Shown: positions 1 through 8,690 of the stretch, one piece after another
How positions within the stretch are numbered: position 1 is the stretch's first letter
How the letters are laid out: every line of letters starts with the position of its first letter
Source: Microbacterium sufflavum
Lineage (GTDB): Bacteria > Actinomycetota > Actinomycetes > Actinomycetales > Microbacteriaceae
Assembly (NCBI RefSeq): GCF_023091155.1
Contig: NZ_JAHWXK010000001.1
Location: 1 to 64,000 of the forward strand
Direction: 5' to 3'
DNA: 64,000 nt
Notes under the pieces: generated by a model
Told to the model about the DNA's origin: nothing
The model's input: only the letters and a program-made list of their open reading frames with translations
Database searches by the model: none
Translations under genes and position numbers: made by a program

Positions 1-102
1 CTGAACGAGGATAATTTGGCATTTGACAAGTGCACGCTGTTGAGTTCTCAAGGATCGGATGCTCCCACGACCCAGCCATCACAACCAGGCCCGCAGGGCA
101 AC
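1..102 (-). ncRNA. rRNA operon leader (5' external transcribed spacer), runs off left edge
   Basis: Read on the minus strand, this stretch carries the conserved TTGAGAACTCAA block followed by a CAGCGTGCACTTGTCAA stretch, typical of the transcript upstream of 16S rRNA in Microbacteriaceae (processing/antitermination region). The 16S gene itself would lie to the left, outside the window. The right boundary is the inferred transcription start from the promoter at 109-136. Confidence 0.75.
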
Positions 103-108
103 TTCTCT

Positions 109-136
109 ATCTTAGCCATCCCGTTTCCGTTGTCAA
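109..136 (-). promoter_or_regulatory. rRNA operon promoter
   Basis: The minus strand has a perfect -35 TTGACA (131-136) and a -10 TAAGAT (109-114) separated by 16 bases, immediately upstream of the rRNA leader. The consensus quality, rare in this GC-rich window, fits a strong stable-RNA promoter. Confidence 0.75.
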
Positions 137-492
137 ATCGCCGTTCGGCGACCTGCTCGAGGGAACGAGTCAGCACCTTCATCCGGATTGCTCTATCGAG
201 CTCTTCTGGAATCGGGAGGTGTTCGATGCTTGACGGGAGCCGGTCCGAGGACCTCCGCTCAACCGTTTGGGGCGAACAGCTAATAACTTACGTGGATTCC
301 GGGGGTCGGGCAAATCGCCCCATCCGCCCGGGCGTGTCGCACCCCCACCCGGCGGATTCCGGCTCGGATCCTACGCAGCGGTCGCCGGGCGACGGGTCCG
401 CGACGCGCGCTCACGTTCTGCTGCGGCATCGAACCATTCGCGCCGAGATGATGTTGCGGACGGAACGGAAGCCTCGGGCGGAGACGAAGAAA
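137..492. other. Intergenic region upstream of the rRNA operon, no gene seen
   Basis: No reading frame here has a plausible start, codon use or protein-like composition. There is an AT-rich patch around 277-296 that could hold an additional upstream rRNA promoter or activator site, but no clear -35/-10 pair was found. Confidence 0.5.
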
Positions 493-512
493 GCCGCCGG
501 TGACCCGGCGGC
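493..512 (-). terminator. Terminator after tRNA-Ala
   Basis: Perfect 8-bp GC stem (GCCGCCGG/CCGGCGGC) with a 4-base loop. On the minus strand it is followed by TTTCTTC, 18 bases past the tRNA 3' end. It also insulates the downstream rRNA promoter. Confidence 0.8.
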
Positions 513-530
513 CTTCTTCATGTGTTGTTG

Positions 531-603
531 TGGACCTAAGGGGATTCGAACCCCTGACCTCCTCGATGCGAACGAGGCGCGCTACCAACTGCGCCATAGG
601 CCC
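531..603 (-). tRNA. tRNA-Ala (anticodon CGC)
   Basis: Minus-strand 73-nt cloverleaf: acceptor GGGCCTA pairs with TAGGTCC (one G-U), D-arm GGCGCAGTTGGTAGCGC, anticodon stem-loop CCTCG-TTCGCAT-CGAGG giving CGC (reads GCG), T-arm GGGGTTCGAATCCCC, discriminator A. The CCA end is not encoded. Confidence 0.95.
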
Positions 604-654
604 GTGAACGAGTTCTACGTTATCACGATGCGCGGGGTGCTCGTGTCGGCGCAG

Positions 655-1506
655 TCAACCAGCCGCTCGCCGTGCGAGAAGCTCGCGAACGTGCGCCTCG
701 ATCTCGGCGTCGTCCACGAAACCCATCCGCGCGTACGGAGAATCCGCCGCGGGTGCGGGGATCGCGACGGGGGGAGCGGGAGCGAGGCGCTCAGCGCGCT
801 CCCGCAGCTCGGCGCGTCGCGCGGCGTCACGTCGCGCCTGCTGCGCATCCATCTCGGCACGCGCGACGTGCGCTCGCGAGCCGGTGACCGAGACCATCGG
901 TTCGGGAAGCGGGCGCGGCGTCCAGGTCGCCCGCCCCTGGTCGTGAAGCTCCGGAGCGACGCGCTGCGCTTCCGCCGGCACCGCGACCCGGGGTCGGCGA
1001 GCCGCGCGTACCGCCACCGACGCCATGCGCTGCAGGATCAGTGCGGCGATGAGGGTGAGCGCGCCGCCCACCCACAGGAGCACGGAGGATCCGGCGGCAA
1101 GGAGCTGCCATACGCCGAACCCGGCGGCGACGAGGCCGAGCAGAAGCGTGGACGTCGCAAGCATCCGCGTGCGCCGACGCGCGCGTGCACGCCGGACCGC
1201 CGGGTCCGCCTTGGTGGCAGCGAGCTGCTCGCGCAACGCCTCGAGCTCGGCCGCCTCGCGCTGCGACTGCACGCGCTTCGCGAGCTTCTGCTGAGCGAGC
1301 ACCGTCCGGGCATTGAGCTCGACGTGCACCTCGCTCGGCGTCTCACTGGTCTCTGCCAGCACGCGGAGGGCCTGGTTCAGCCGCACGGCGTTGCGCTCCG
1401 CGGCGTTGTACTGGAAGCGTCCGCGCCAGGACGGCAGGAGATAGAGCATCCACAGGAGCACGGCGACGAGCACGATCACTCCCCCGCTCAGCACCGGCCC
1501 GTCCAT
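655..1506 (-). CDS. Conserved actinobacterial membrane protein, function unknown
   Basis: A 283-residue protein with an N-terminal membrane segment (about residues 8-25), a charged Ala/Glu/Arg-rich stretch likely to form a coiled coil (about 35-105), and two closely spaced membrane segments (about 115-132 and 138-160). An Arg/Ala/Pro-rich cytoplasmic tail follows, with an 'ARMGFVDDAEIEAHV' type segment near the C-terminus. No catalytic motif is recognised. Similar proteins in Microbacterium carry only generic names. The start is supported by a -10 hexamer TACCGT seven bases upstream, suggesting a leaderless mRNA. It lies between tRNA-Ala and the acetyltransferase gene. Confidence 0.8.
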   Translation of the reverse strand: MDGPVLSGGVIVLVAVLLWMLYLLPSWRGRFQYNAAERNAVRLNQALRVLAETSETPSEVHVELNARTVLAQQKLAKRVQSQREAAELEALREQLAATKADPAVRRARARRRTRMLATSTLLLGLVAAGFGVWQLLAAGSSVLLWVGGALTLIAALILQRMASVAVRAARRPRVAVPAEAQRVAPELHDQGRATWTPRPLPEPMVSVTGSRAHVARAEMDAQQARRDAARRAELRERAERLAPAPPVAIPAPAADSPYARMGFVDDAEIEAHVRELLARRAAG

Positions 1507-1513
1507 AACGACA

Positions 1514-1519
1514 ACGGTA
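1514..1519 (-). promoter_or_regulatory. -10 hexamer of the membrane protein gene (leaderless type)
   Basis: TACCGT on the minus strand, seven bases before the ATG at 1506. Confidence 0.4.
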
Positions 1520-1589
1520 AGGGCAGCGGGGTGGCGCCGCCGTGCAGCCGGGCGCGTGTCGCGGTGTGTCCGGGCGGAATAGGACTGGA

Positions 1590-2219
1590 TCAGAGCGAGA
1601 TGCGGTCCGAAGGAGGGACGGCCGCGGCCTCAGGCGGGACCTGACCGCTCAGCCAGCGGGCGAGCACACCCTGGGGCACGTCTTCCCGGGTGAGTGCGAA
1701 AGCGTAATGATCGCGCCAGTCGCCATCGATGTGGATGTACCGGCGACGAAGGCCCTCGTACCGGAAGCCGAGCTTCTGCACGACGCGGAGACTCGCGGCG
1801 TTCTCGGGTCGGATGCAGATCTCCATCCGATGCAGACCGTACTCCGTGAAGCAGGCGTCGGTCGCGAGGGCGACAGCGGTCGGAGTGATCCCCCGCCCGG
1901 CGAACCGCTCGCTGACCCAGTAGCCGATGGTCGCGGAGCACAGGGATCCCCGCGCCACTCCCCACACGTTCAGCTGCCCCGCGATCTCACCGTCGCACTC
2001 CATGACGAACGGATAGCCACCGCCGTCGCGGTACTGCTGAAGCAGTCGCCGGATGCTGAGGCGCATGTCGAACGACACGGCGCCATGCGGCACTGTCGCC
2101 TCCCACGGCTGCAGCCACGACCGGTTCGTCAGCAGCTCGTGCTGAAGCGGCCTGGCGTCCTTGGTCCTGATCAGGCGCAGCTCAACGGGCCCGTGCCGCA
2201 TCCCCGCCATCATCTCCAT
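1590..2219 (-). CDS. GNAT family N-acetyltransferase, RimJ-like
   Basis: A 209-residue protein with the RimJ/RimL layout of the GNAT fold. A substrate half begins with 'LRLIRTKDA'; a central beta strand region ('GQLNVWGVARGSLCSATIGYWV') leads into the acetyl-CoA motif region 'RFAGRGITPTAV'; the C-terminal 'HRMEICIRPENAASLRVVQKLGFRYEG' segment is characteristic of ribosomal-protein N-terminal acetyltransferases. The likely role is N-alpha-acetylation of a ribosomal protein or a related substrate, inferred from the family. It follows galU by 28 bases on the same strand, so the two are probably co-transcribed. Several in-frame ATG codons near the start (2219, 2213, 2210) leave the exact N-terminus open. 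Confidence 0.85.
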   Translation of the reverse strand: MEMMAGMRHGPVELRLIRTKDARPLQHELLTNRSWLQPWEATVPHGAVSFDMRLSIRRLLQQYRDGGGYPFVMECDGEIAGQLNVWGVARGSLCSATIGYWVSERFAGRGITPTAVALATDACFTEYGLHRMEICIRPENAASLRVVQKLGFRYEGLRRRYIHIDGDWRDHYAFALTREDVPQGVLARWLSGQVPPEAAAVPPSDRISL

Positions 2220-2247
2220 GCCGCACCCCGACCGCCCGCGCGATCGC

Positions 2248-3135
<888 letters not shown>

Positions 3136-3141
3136 CCCCAC

Positions 3142-3147
3142 AGCCTA
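3142..3147 (-). promoter_or_regulatory. -10 hexamer of galU (leaderless type)
   Basis: TAGGCT on the minus strand, exactly six bases before the ATG at 3135. Confidence 0.5.
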
Positions 3148-3163
3148 CCGCCGGGCCCCGCCC

Positions 3164-3169
3164 TAGACT
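3164..3169 (+). promoter_or_regulatory. -10 hexamer of the cyclo-ligase gene (leaderless type)
   Basis: TAGACT followed by six bases and the ATG at 3176. No Shine-Dalgarno distance remains if transcription begins at the usual position. Confidence 0.5.
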
Positions 3170-3175
3170 CGGAGC

Positions 3176-3772
3176 ATGTGGAAAGACGTCGAGCACGCCA
3201 AGCGAGCCCTTCGGGCAGACCTGCGTGAACGGCGTCAACTCCTCTCCGACCCGCAGCGTGAGGCGGCGGCGAACGCGATCGGCGAACGCCTCGACGCGCT
3301 GGTGGATGAGCTAGGCGCACGGTCGATCTCCTGCTTCCTCTCGACCACCACCGAGCCCGGGACGCGCGACTTCGTGACCCGCGCTGTGCGGCGGGGAATC
3401 CGCGTGCTGCTGCCCGTCACGCGCGCCGACGGGCTGCTCGACTGGGCGGTCGCCGACGACACCGACGAGGTCGCCGAGGGTCTGCACGGACTGCCGGAGC
3501 CGACCGGCGAGGTGCTCGGCCCGATCGCGGTGAACGACGTCGACCTCATGATCGTCCCCGCCGCCGCCGTCGACCGCTCCGGCATGCGCATGGGCTGGGG
3601 ACGCGGCTACTTCGACAAGACGATCGGCTCCATGGAGAAGTGCCCGCCCGTGTATGCCGTCATCTATGATTCCGAGATACTCGACGCACTGCCGCGGGAG
3701 GTGCACGATCAGCCGGTGGACGGCATCGTCACCCCGACGCAGACCCTGAACCTGTCGCCCCGGCGACGCTGA
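3176..3772 (+). CDS. 5-formyltetrahydrofolate cyclo-ligase
   Basis: ATP-dependent conversion of 5-formyl-THF to 5,10-methenyl-THF, returning stored folate to one-carbon metabolism. The 198-residue protein has the N-terminal '[13 protein letters not shown]' helix and the central '[13 protein letters not shown]' strand-loop. The family signature is in the C-terminal half: '[26 protein letters not shown]' region with the glycine-rich GWGRGYFD nucleotide loop. Length is normal for the family. It heads a short co-directional run (cyclo-ligase, FmdB zinc ribbon, mscL), an order also seen in other actinobacteria. Confidence 0.93.
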   Translation: MWKDVEHAKRALRADLRERRQLLSDPQREAAANAIGERLDALVDELGARSISCFLSTTTEPGTRDFVTRAVRRGIRVLLPVTRADGLLDWAVADDTDEVAEGLHGLPEPTGEVLGPIAVNDVDLMIVPAAAVDRSGMRMGWGRGYFDKTIGSMEKCPPVYAVIYDSEILDALPREVHDQPVDGIVTPTQTLNLSPRRR

Positions 3773-3786
3773 ACCGCAAGGACCCC

Positions 3787-4059
3787 ATGCCCACCTACGC
3801 CTATGCCTGCACGACGTGCGGGCACCAGTTCGACGCTGTCCAGAGCTTCTCCGACGACGCGCTCACGGTCTGCCCCGAGTGCGGCGGCCCGCTGCGCAAG
3901 CAGTACGGCTCCATCGGTGTGACCTTCAACGGCTCCGGCTTCTACCGCACGGACTCGCGTGCCGGAAGTGGCACATCCGCGACGGGTTCGGCATCATCGA
4001 AGGCGGGTTCGACGACGGGGGCCAAAACGACCGCCGCATCGACCCCGGCCTCGAACTGA
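3787..4059 (+). CDS. FmdB family zinc-ribbon protein
   Basis: A 90-residue protein with the FmdB/regulatory zinc ribbon at its N-terminus: two CxxC knuckles (C8-C11 and C29-C32) and the family opening '[15 protein letters not shown]'. The second half is a Ser/Thr/Ala/Gly-rich low-complexity tail without predicted structure. Its function is not established; it may bind nucleic acid or act as a small regulatory metalloprotein. It sits 15 bases after the cyclo-ligase gene and just before mscL, probably in one transcript. Confidence 0.88.
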   Translation: MPTYAYACTTCGHQFDAVQSFSDDALTVCPECGGPLRKQYGSIGVTFNGSGFYRTDSRAGSGTSATGSASSKAGSTTGAKTTAASTPASN

Positions 4060-4085
4060 GGTCGCACGATATTTGGGGGTTTCCC

Positions 4086-4496
4086 GTGATCAAGGGATTC
4101 AAAGAGTTCATTCTGCGCGGCAACGTCATCGACCTCGCGGTCGCCGTCGTGATCGGCGGTGCGTTCACCGCCGTCGTCAACGCGATCGTCGCCAGCATCA
4201 TCAATCCGCTGGTGTCGCTGTTCTTCGTCGCGGACGCAGCGGGGAAGTTCGGCCCGAAGATCACCGGCCTGTACGGGCAGGAGGTCACCTTCCCGATCGG
4301 TGACCTGATCACCGCGATCATCAGCTTCCTCGCGGTCGCCATCGTGGTGTACTTCGCCTTCGTGATGCCGATGAACATCTACAAGGAGCGTCGCGCGAAG
4401 AAGAACCCGGTCGTCGAGGAGGCCGCCCAGGCCAGCGAGACCGAACTCCTCGCGGAGATCCGCGACCTGCTGCAGAAGCAGCAGCGCGGCGCCTGA
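4086..4496 (+). CDS. mscL: Large-conductance mechanosensitive channel MscL
   Basis: Opens under membrane tension to release solutes on hypo-osmotic shock; inner-membrane homopentamer. The 136-residue protein has the MscL N-terminal amphipathic helix ('[19 protein letters not shown]'), TM1 with the tightly packed 'GGAFTAVV' gate face, a periplasmic loop, TM2 ('[21 protein letters not shown]') and the C-terminal helical bundle '[12 protein letters not shown]'. I chose the GTG at 4086, preceded by a G-rich stretch at 4074-4078, because the upstream extension of the frame is the out-of-frame shadow of the zinc-ribbon gene. Confidence 0.95.
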   Translation: MIKGFKEFILRGNVIDLAVAVVIGGAFTAVVNAIVASIINPLVSLFFVADAAGKFGPKITGLYGQEVTFPIGDLITAIISFLAVAIVVYFAFVMPMNIYKERRAKKNPVVEEAAQASETELLAEIRDLLQKQQRGA

Positions 4497-4531
4497 CACC
4501 GGGCCGCGCCCCCACGCGGCACAGAACTCAC

Positions 4532-4568
4532 GACGCACGGCCCTCCCGAGGGCCGTGCGTCTTTCTTG
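4532..4568 (+). terminator. Terminator after mscL
   Basis: Inverted repeat GACGCACGGCC/GGCCGTGCGTC (4532-4561) followed by TTTCTT. It ends the cyclo-ligase/FmdB/mscL transcript and lies just before the convergent helicase-linked ORF. Confidence 0.85.
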
Positions 4569-4585
4569 TGCAGGGCACTGCCGTG

Positions 4586-4792
4586 TCAGTAGTGCGGCGG
4601 CACGTCGCGCAGGAGTTGCTCGTCGTTCGGGCCCTTGGCGCCCGCGGGAGCGGTCCGGCGTTCGTCGCCGGTCGCGGTGGTCGCCGCCTCAGGGGCCGTG
4701 TCGCTCCCCGGAACCGGTGTCAACCGGGCCCGGCGAGCCCCGGGCACCCGAACCACGCGCTGCCGAGGCTCCGCGTCGCCGCTGTCACTCAC
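4586..4792 (-). CDS. Small protein of unknown function, coupled to the helicase-like gene
   Basis: A 68-residue reading frame starting at a GTG that overlaps the last eight bases of the helicase-like gene (GTGAGTGA), an arrangement typical of translational coupling. The N-terminal two thirds are Arg/Pro/Ala/Thr-rich and probably disordered. The C-terminal 'KGPNDEQLLRDVPPHY' is compact, ends in aromatic/His residues, and looks like a selected short motif. No known domain is recognised. It is placed immediately before the convergent mscL terminator, so it is the last gene of its operon. The call rests on the overlap, frame and composition. Confidence 0.6.
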   Translation of the reverse strand: MSDSGDAEPRQRVVRVPGARRARLTPVPGSDTAPEAATTATGDERRTAPAGAKGPNDEQLLRDVPPHY

Positions 4793-7700
4793 GCCCGCGG
4801 TCGCCGAGGTCGATGGGCTGCGTGTCGTTCTCGGCCCGAGCCGTCGACTCCGCGATGCCGAGCACGGACGCGATGCGCGTCGCCACGGTGCGCGGGTCGC
4901 TGTACAGGTCGAACGCGTGCACGCGCACATAGTGCCACCCGAGGCGGCGGAGCACGTGCGGGCGCAGGCGCAGCGTCTCGCGCAACGATTCGCCGCGCGA
5001 CTCCGGGTCGGACTCGATCACGACCGCCTTGCCCCGATGCTGCGCCACGAGCGGAAGCAGTCCCCGGTAGTCCACGTCGACCGAGGCTCCGAGTCGTCGC
5101 AGCTCCCGCGCGAGGGCCAGCGTCAGTGGATCGGCGAGATCCTCCAGACGTGCGTCACGCGCGCGCGTGGCCAGACCGCCCAGGATCGACATGAGGGTGG
5201 CGGCGCCGTGCTCCAGCCGACCGTCGTCGAACGCCGACGGCCGGATCGACGACACCAGGACCATCGACCGGCGCGCCCTGGTCATGCCCACGGTGAGCAG
5301 ACGCTCGCCGTCCGGGGTCGACAGGTCGCCGAAGTCGCTGAGCACCCGTCCGTGCTTGGTCAGACCGAATCCGAGCGAGAAGATCACGCGGTCGCGGCTC
5401 TCCGCCACCGACTCCTCGAGCGTCAGGACCGCGAACGGTTCGGCGGTGTCACGGCCCACGAAGTCCGCGACATCCGAGCGACCGGCGAACGCGGAGGTCA
5501 CCGCCGCGCGCACCCGCTCGGCGTGGCGCGTGCTCGCCGTGACGACCATGAGCGACTCGGCGGGACGGTGGACGGCATGCTCCACCACGAGCGTGACCAC
5601 CCGCGCGACCTCGGCGTCCGGGCTCTCGACCGCTCCGGAGACGGGGTCGGGAGTGCCCGTTCCCCCCTCCACGTAGTCGACCGTGAGGCTGCCTCGGCCG
5701 AGATAGGACCCGGCCCACGGGAGGGAGACGATCTCCCCGCCGTAGAACGCGTCATTGATGAGCTCCGCGAGGTCCTCACCACCCGCGCGATAGCTCCGGG
5801 TGAGGGTCATCACGGGCAGCAGCTCGGACAGGCGCTCGAAGACCGACACCTCGTCGAACGGGACCTCGGCCTCCCACTCCTCGGACGGATCGACGGCGAT
5901 GTGGAACGGCGTGGGCCGCTGTGTCACCGGATCACCGAACGCGACCACCTGGCGCGCGCGACGGATCGCCGGGGCGGCCTCCGCGAGATTGATGGCAGCG
6001 GCGTCGACCAGCAGCACGGTGTCGAACTCCACCGAGTCAGGGATCTCCGGCACGAGGTACGGCGACGAGATCCACACCGGGGCGAGCACGTCGACCAGGG
6101 TCGGCGCCGCGCTCACGACCTCCGCGGTCGTGGTCGACGGCTGGGTCAGCGCACGGCGCAGATGCTGCGACTGCTGCGGCTCGTCGACGATCGCGATACG
6201 CCACTGGTTGGCCAGCTGCCACGCCAGCAACGGTCCCGCCATCGCCGCATGCGCCTCGTCCACAAGCCGGAAGTCGCGCTCGAGCCGGTCGACGACGGCC
6301 GTGTTCGCACCCAGCAGGGACCGGTTGTCCTGCAGCGCCCGCTCCAGCAGCGACTGCCACCACGCGAACTCGAGCTCCTCCCCCACCTGGGCCTCGGACA
6401 CATGTCGCACCGAGAGCTCAGTGAGCAGCGGCTCCAGCCCGAGGAGAGCCAGCTTGTCGCGCAGCTGCGCGCGCTCGACGAGGTTCTCGAACACCTCGGA
6501 CTTCGCCGCGAGACCCGCCAGCATCCGCACCAGCCGCGCGACCGGGAGGGAGGACAGAGGCTCACGGCGTCCCAGGGCCGCATCCAGTTCCGCCAGCTCC
6601 GCCTCGACCCGCTGCCAGGCCACGTAGACGTCGGCGAGCCCGAGCGGGATCTCCGGAGCGACGCCCGCATCGACATAGCGCTGCCACTGCGTGCGCTGCG
6701 TCTGGATGCGCAGCAGCGCCTCGTGCATCTCGGTCACGTGCACACCCGGACGCACGTACTCCTTCGCCAGCCGTCGCAGCCGACGACGGTTCGCGCCGGA
6801 CATCCCCGGCGTATCGCGTCGTGAGCCGTGCGCCTGGATGAGCTCGCCGAGCGGCCGCTCGAACACGGTCGGGCTGAAGCGATCGAGCGTGTCGCGGATG
6901 CCCTGCAGCAGGCGGAGGTACTCGCCGAGCTCGTCGATCGTGGCGAAGGGGCGCATATGCGTCTGTGCGATCAGCTCGTAGCCGCGCTCCAGGAGGGCCG
7001 GGACGCTCGTCGCGTGCAGTCGCCCGGCGAGCTCGTGTGCGGCACGGGCGGCCTCGGTGCTGGCGAACGTGACGCCGTACCAGGGAGAGTCGTTGGGCCC
7101 GACGCGGAACTCGCCGAGACGAGCCGCGTGCGCGAGGGCCTCGGCCGCGTCCGTCCGATCGGCGGCGAGTCGCCGGAGCGCGTCGATCCCCAGCCTCGCT
7201 GTGGTCGAGGGCGGAACCGGAAGGGAGGCGAGGCGGGTGAGATGGCGCGTGGCGTCGAGGACCGAGGCGTCGAGCCCCGGCACGGGTGACGTCAGTGCCT
7301 CACGGTAGTCGCGCAGCACAGTGCGGAGCCGGACGAGTGCGTCGTCGACCTCGCTCACCTTCGGCGCCGTCGCCTTCTCGTTGCGGCCGATCGCCTTCAC
7401 GAGGTCGCGTCGCACGCTGGCGGGCGACACGGCGAGGCTGTCCAGCCCGATGCCGGCGAGACGGTGGCGCACGCCGTCGAGAGTGGACCGTCGCGCTGAC
7501 ACCACGAGCACGCGCTTGCCCGCCCGGACCAGCTCGCCCATGGCGTTGATGACGGTCTGCGTGCCCCCGGTCCCCGGAAGCGTCGCCACGGTCAACGAGT
7601 GCCCGGCCGCGATGCGTGCGAGCACCGCCTCCTGTTCGGCGTCGGCATCCAGAAGAAGGTTGTCCGACGCGGGGGCACGATCGTCCGGGCCCGTGTGATG

Positions 7701-8504
7701 CGGCACCGCCCGGGGCGCAGCGAGCTGTTCGCGATCCCCGACGTGGCCGCCGAGAGCGTTGAGCACGGTGTGGTCGAGGGTTGCGCCATCGCGGGACATG
7801 GCGGAACCGACGTCGGCGAAGGTCGATACGACGAGACGCGGCTCGACGGAGAAGGTGTCGATTGATCGCGTGAGCGCGCGGAGACTGTCGATCACCGGCT
7901 GCGGCTTGAAGATGCCGCCGTCGTACGCGAGAGCAGCGAGGGCATCGGCATCGATCGTGAGACCGAAGTGCTCCCTCGCGATGCGCACGAGCTCGGGGTT
8001 CACCTCGAAGGCGCCCTGGAGCTTGAGCTCGAAGTCGGTATGGTGACGGCGGATCGCGAGCGGCCGCAGCAGCACGGGCGCGGCGAACCACGCGCCACCG
8101 ATCCGCCATCGCGCGACACCGACCGCCAGGTGCACGGCCTCGATGCCACGGACCGTGCGCAGCTCGGTGTTCTTCGCGGTGATGCGCTCGGCCGCGAGTC
8201 GGGCGGTGCGCAGTCCCACCTCGTCGCGGAAGAGATTGGACAGCAGCGTGGACTTGCCGGTGATGAACTGCGGGAGGCTGCCGGGGTGGGCCTTGGAGAT
8301 GTCGATGCCGGACTCCGGCCCGTCACGGAAACTGGTGAGCGGGGAGGGACCTCCGAGATCAGCCGCCTCCGCCTTCAGCCTCGTCCGCTCGGCCTCGGCG
8401 GCATGCGCGATGTCCACGCCGGTCGAGGTCTCGTGGAGGTCGCCGAGAGGCACAGCGGTCTCCGCCGCCGTGCCGTCCGCAGACTTCCCTTCACGTCGCC
8501 ACAC
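4785..8504 (-). CDS. Superfamily-1 helicase-like protein with C-terminal restriction-endonuclease-like domain; ATPase motifs degenerate
   Basis: A 1239-residue protein with the ground plan of UPF1/Dna2-type helicases followed by a Vsr/MTES_1575-like nuclease-fold domain (about 1110-1215, with 'VVIESDPE' and 'LGWHYVRVHAFDLYSDP'). Key residues are missing. The P-loop position reads LPGTGGTQT (about 309-317) with glycine for the Walker A lysine. Motif II reads VDAAA (834-837) instead of DEAS. The motif III position has 'GDPVTQRP', and motif VI is retained as MTRAR (1074-1078). It may be a nucleic-acid-binding scaffold rather than a motor. The start is the GTG at 8504, six bases after a -10 TAGGGT; the GTG at 8510 directly abuts that hexamer. 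The 68-codon ORF overlaps its 3' end. Confidence 0.85.
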   Translation of the reverse strand: MWRREGKSADGTAAETAVPLGDLHETSTGVDIAHAAEAERTRLKAEAADLGGPSPLTSFRDGPESGIDISKAHPGSLPQFITGKSTLLSNLFRDEVGLRTARLAAERITAKNTELRTVRGIEAVHLAVGVARWRIGGAWFAAPVLLRPLAIRRHHTDFELKLQGAFEVNPELVRIAREHFGLTIDADALAALAYDGGIFKPQPVIDSLRALTRSIDTFSVEPRLVVSTFADVGSAMSRDGATLDHTVLNALGGHVGDREQLAAPRAVPHHTGPDDRAPASDNLLLDADAEQEAVLARIAAGHSLTVATLPGTGGTQTVINAMGELVRAGKRVLVVSARRSTLDGVRHRLAGIGLDSLAVSPASVRRDLVKAIGRNEKATAPKVSEVDDALVRLRTVLRDYREALTSPVPGLDASVLDATRHLTRLASLPVPPSTTARLGIDALRRLAADRTDAAEALAHAARLGEFRVGPNDSPWYGVTFASTEAARAAHELAGRLHATSVPALLERGYELIAQTHMRPFATIDELGEYLRLLQGIRDTLDRFSPTVFERPLGELIQAHGSRRDTPGMSGANRRRLRRLAKEYVRPGVHVTEMHEALLRIQTQRTQWQRYVDAGVAPEIPLGLADVYVAWQRVEAELAELDAALGRREPLSSLPVARLVRMLAGLAAKSEVFENLVERAQLRDKLALLGLEPLLTELSVRHVSEAQVGEELEFAWWQSLLERALQDNRSLLGANTAVVDRLERDFRLVDEAHAAMAGPLLAWQLANQWRIAIVDEPQQSQHLRRALTQPSTTTAEVVSAAPTLVDVLAPVWISSPYLVPEIPDSVEFDTVLLVDAAAINLAEAAPAIRRARQVVAFGDPVTQRPTPFHIAVDPSEEWEAEVPFDEVSVFERLSELLPVMTLTRSYRAGGEDLAELINDAFYGGEIVSLPWAGSYLGRGSLTVDYVEGGTGTPDPVSGAVESPDAEVARVVTLVVEHAVHRPAESLMVVTASTRHAERVRAAVTSAFAGRSDVADFVGRDTAEPFAVLTLEESVAESRDRVIFSLGFGLTKHGRVLSDFGDLSTPDGERLLTVGMTRARRSMVLVSSIRPSAFDDGRLEHGAATLMSILGGLATRARDARLEDLADPLTLALARELRRLGASVDVDYRGLLPLVAQHRGKAVVIESDPESRGESLRETLRLRPHVLRRLGWHYVRVHAFDLYSDPRTVATRIASVLGIAESTARAENDTQPIDLGDRGRE

Positions 8505-8510
8505 ACTCAC

Positions 8511-8516
8511 ACCCTA
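8511..8516 (-). promoter_or_regulatory. -10 hexamer of the helicase-like gene (leaderless type)
   Basis: TAGGGT on the minus strand, six bases before the GTG at 8504. It argues against the in-frame GTG at 8510 as the start. Confidence 0.45.
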
Positions 8517-8690
8517 GGCGCGCGACCGCCGGAGGCCGGTATCCCTGGCGGGTTTCCGCCGAAAATCCGCGCATCCGTCCCGCGTTCACCCTCCCTCCCC
8601 CGCCAAGGCCTCGGCTCAGGTTCTCCACGGTCCGTGAATCGCGACGAGCGCAGCATCGTCCTCATCGGCCGCGCCCACCAGGATGGTGCC

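Noticed and set aside
16..1644. 542-codon open frame on the plus strand opposite the membrane protein gene
   Set aside because: Composition is Arg/Ala/His-rich and lacks domain features; it runs through a tRNA and a terminator and is a GC-driven shadow.
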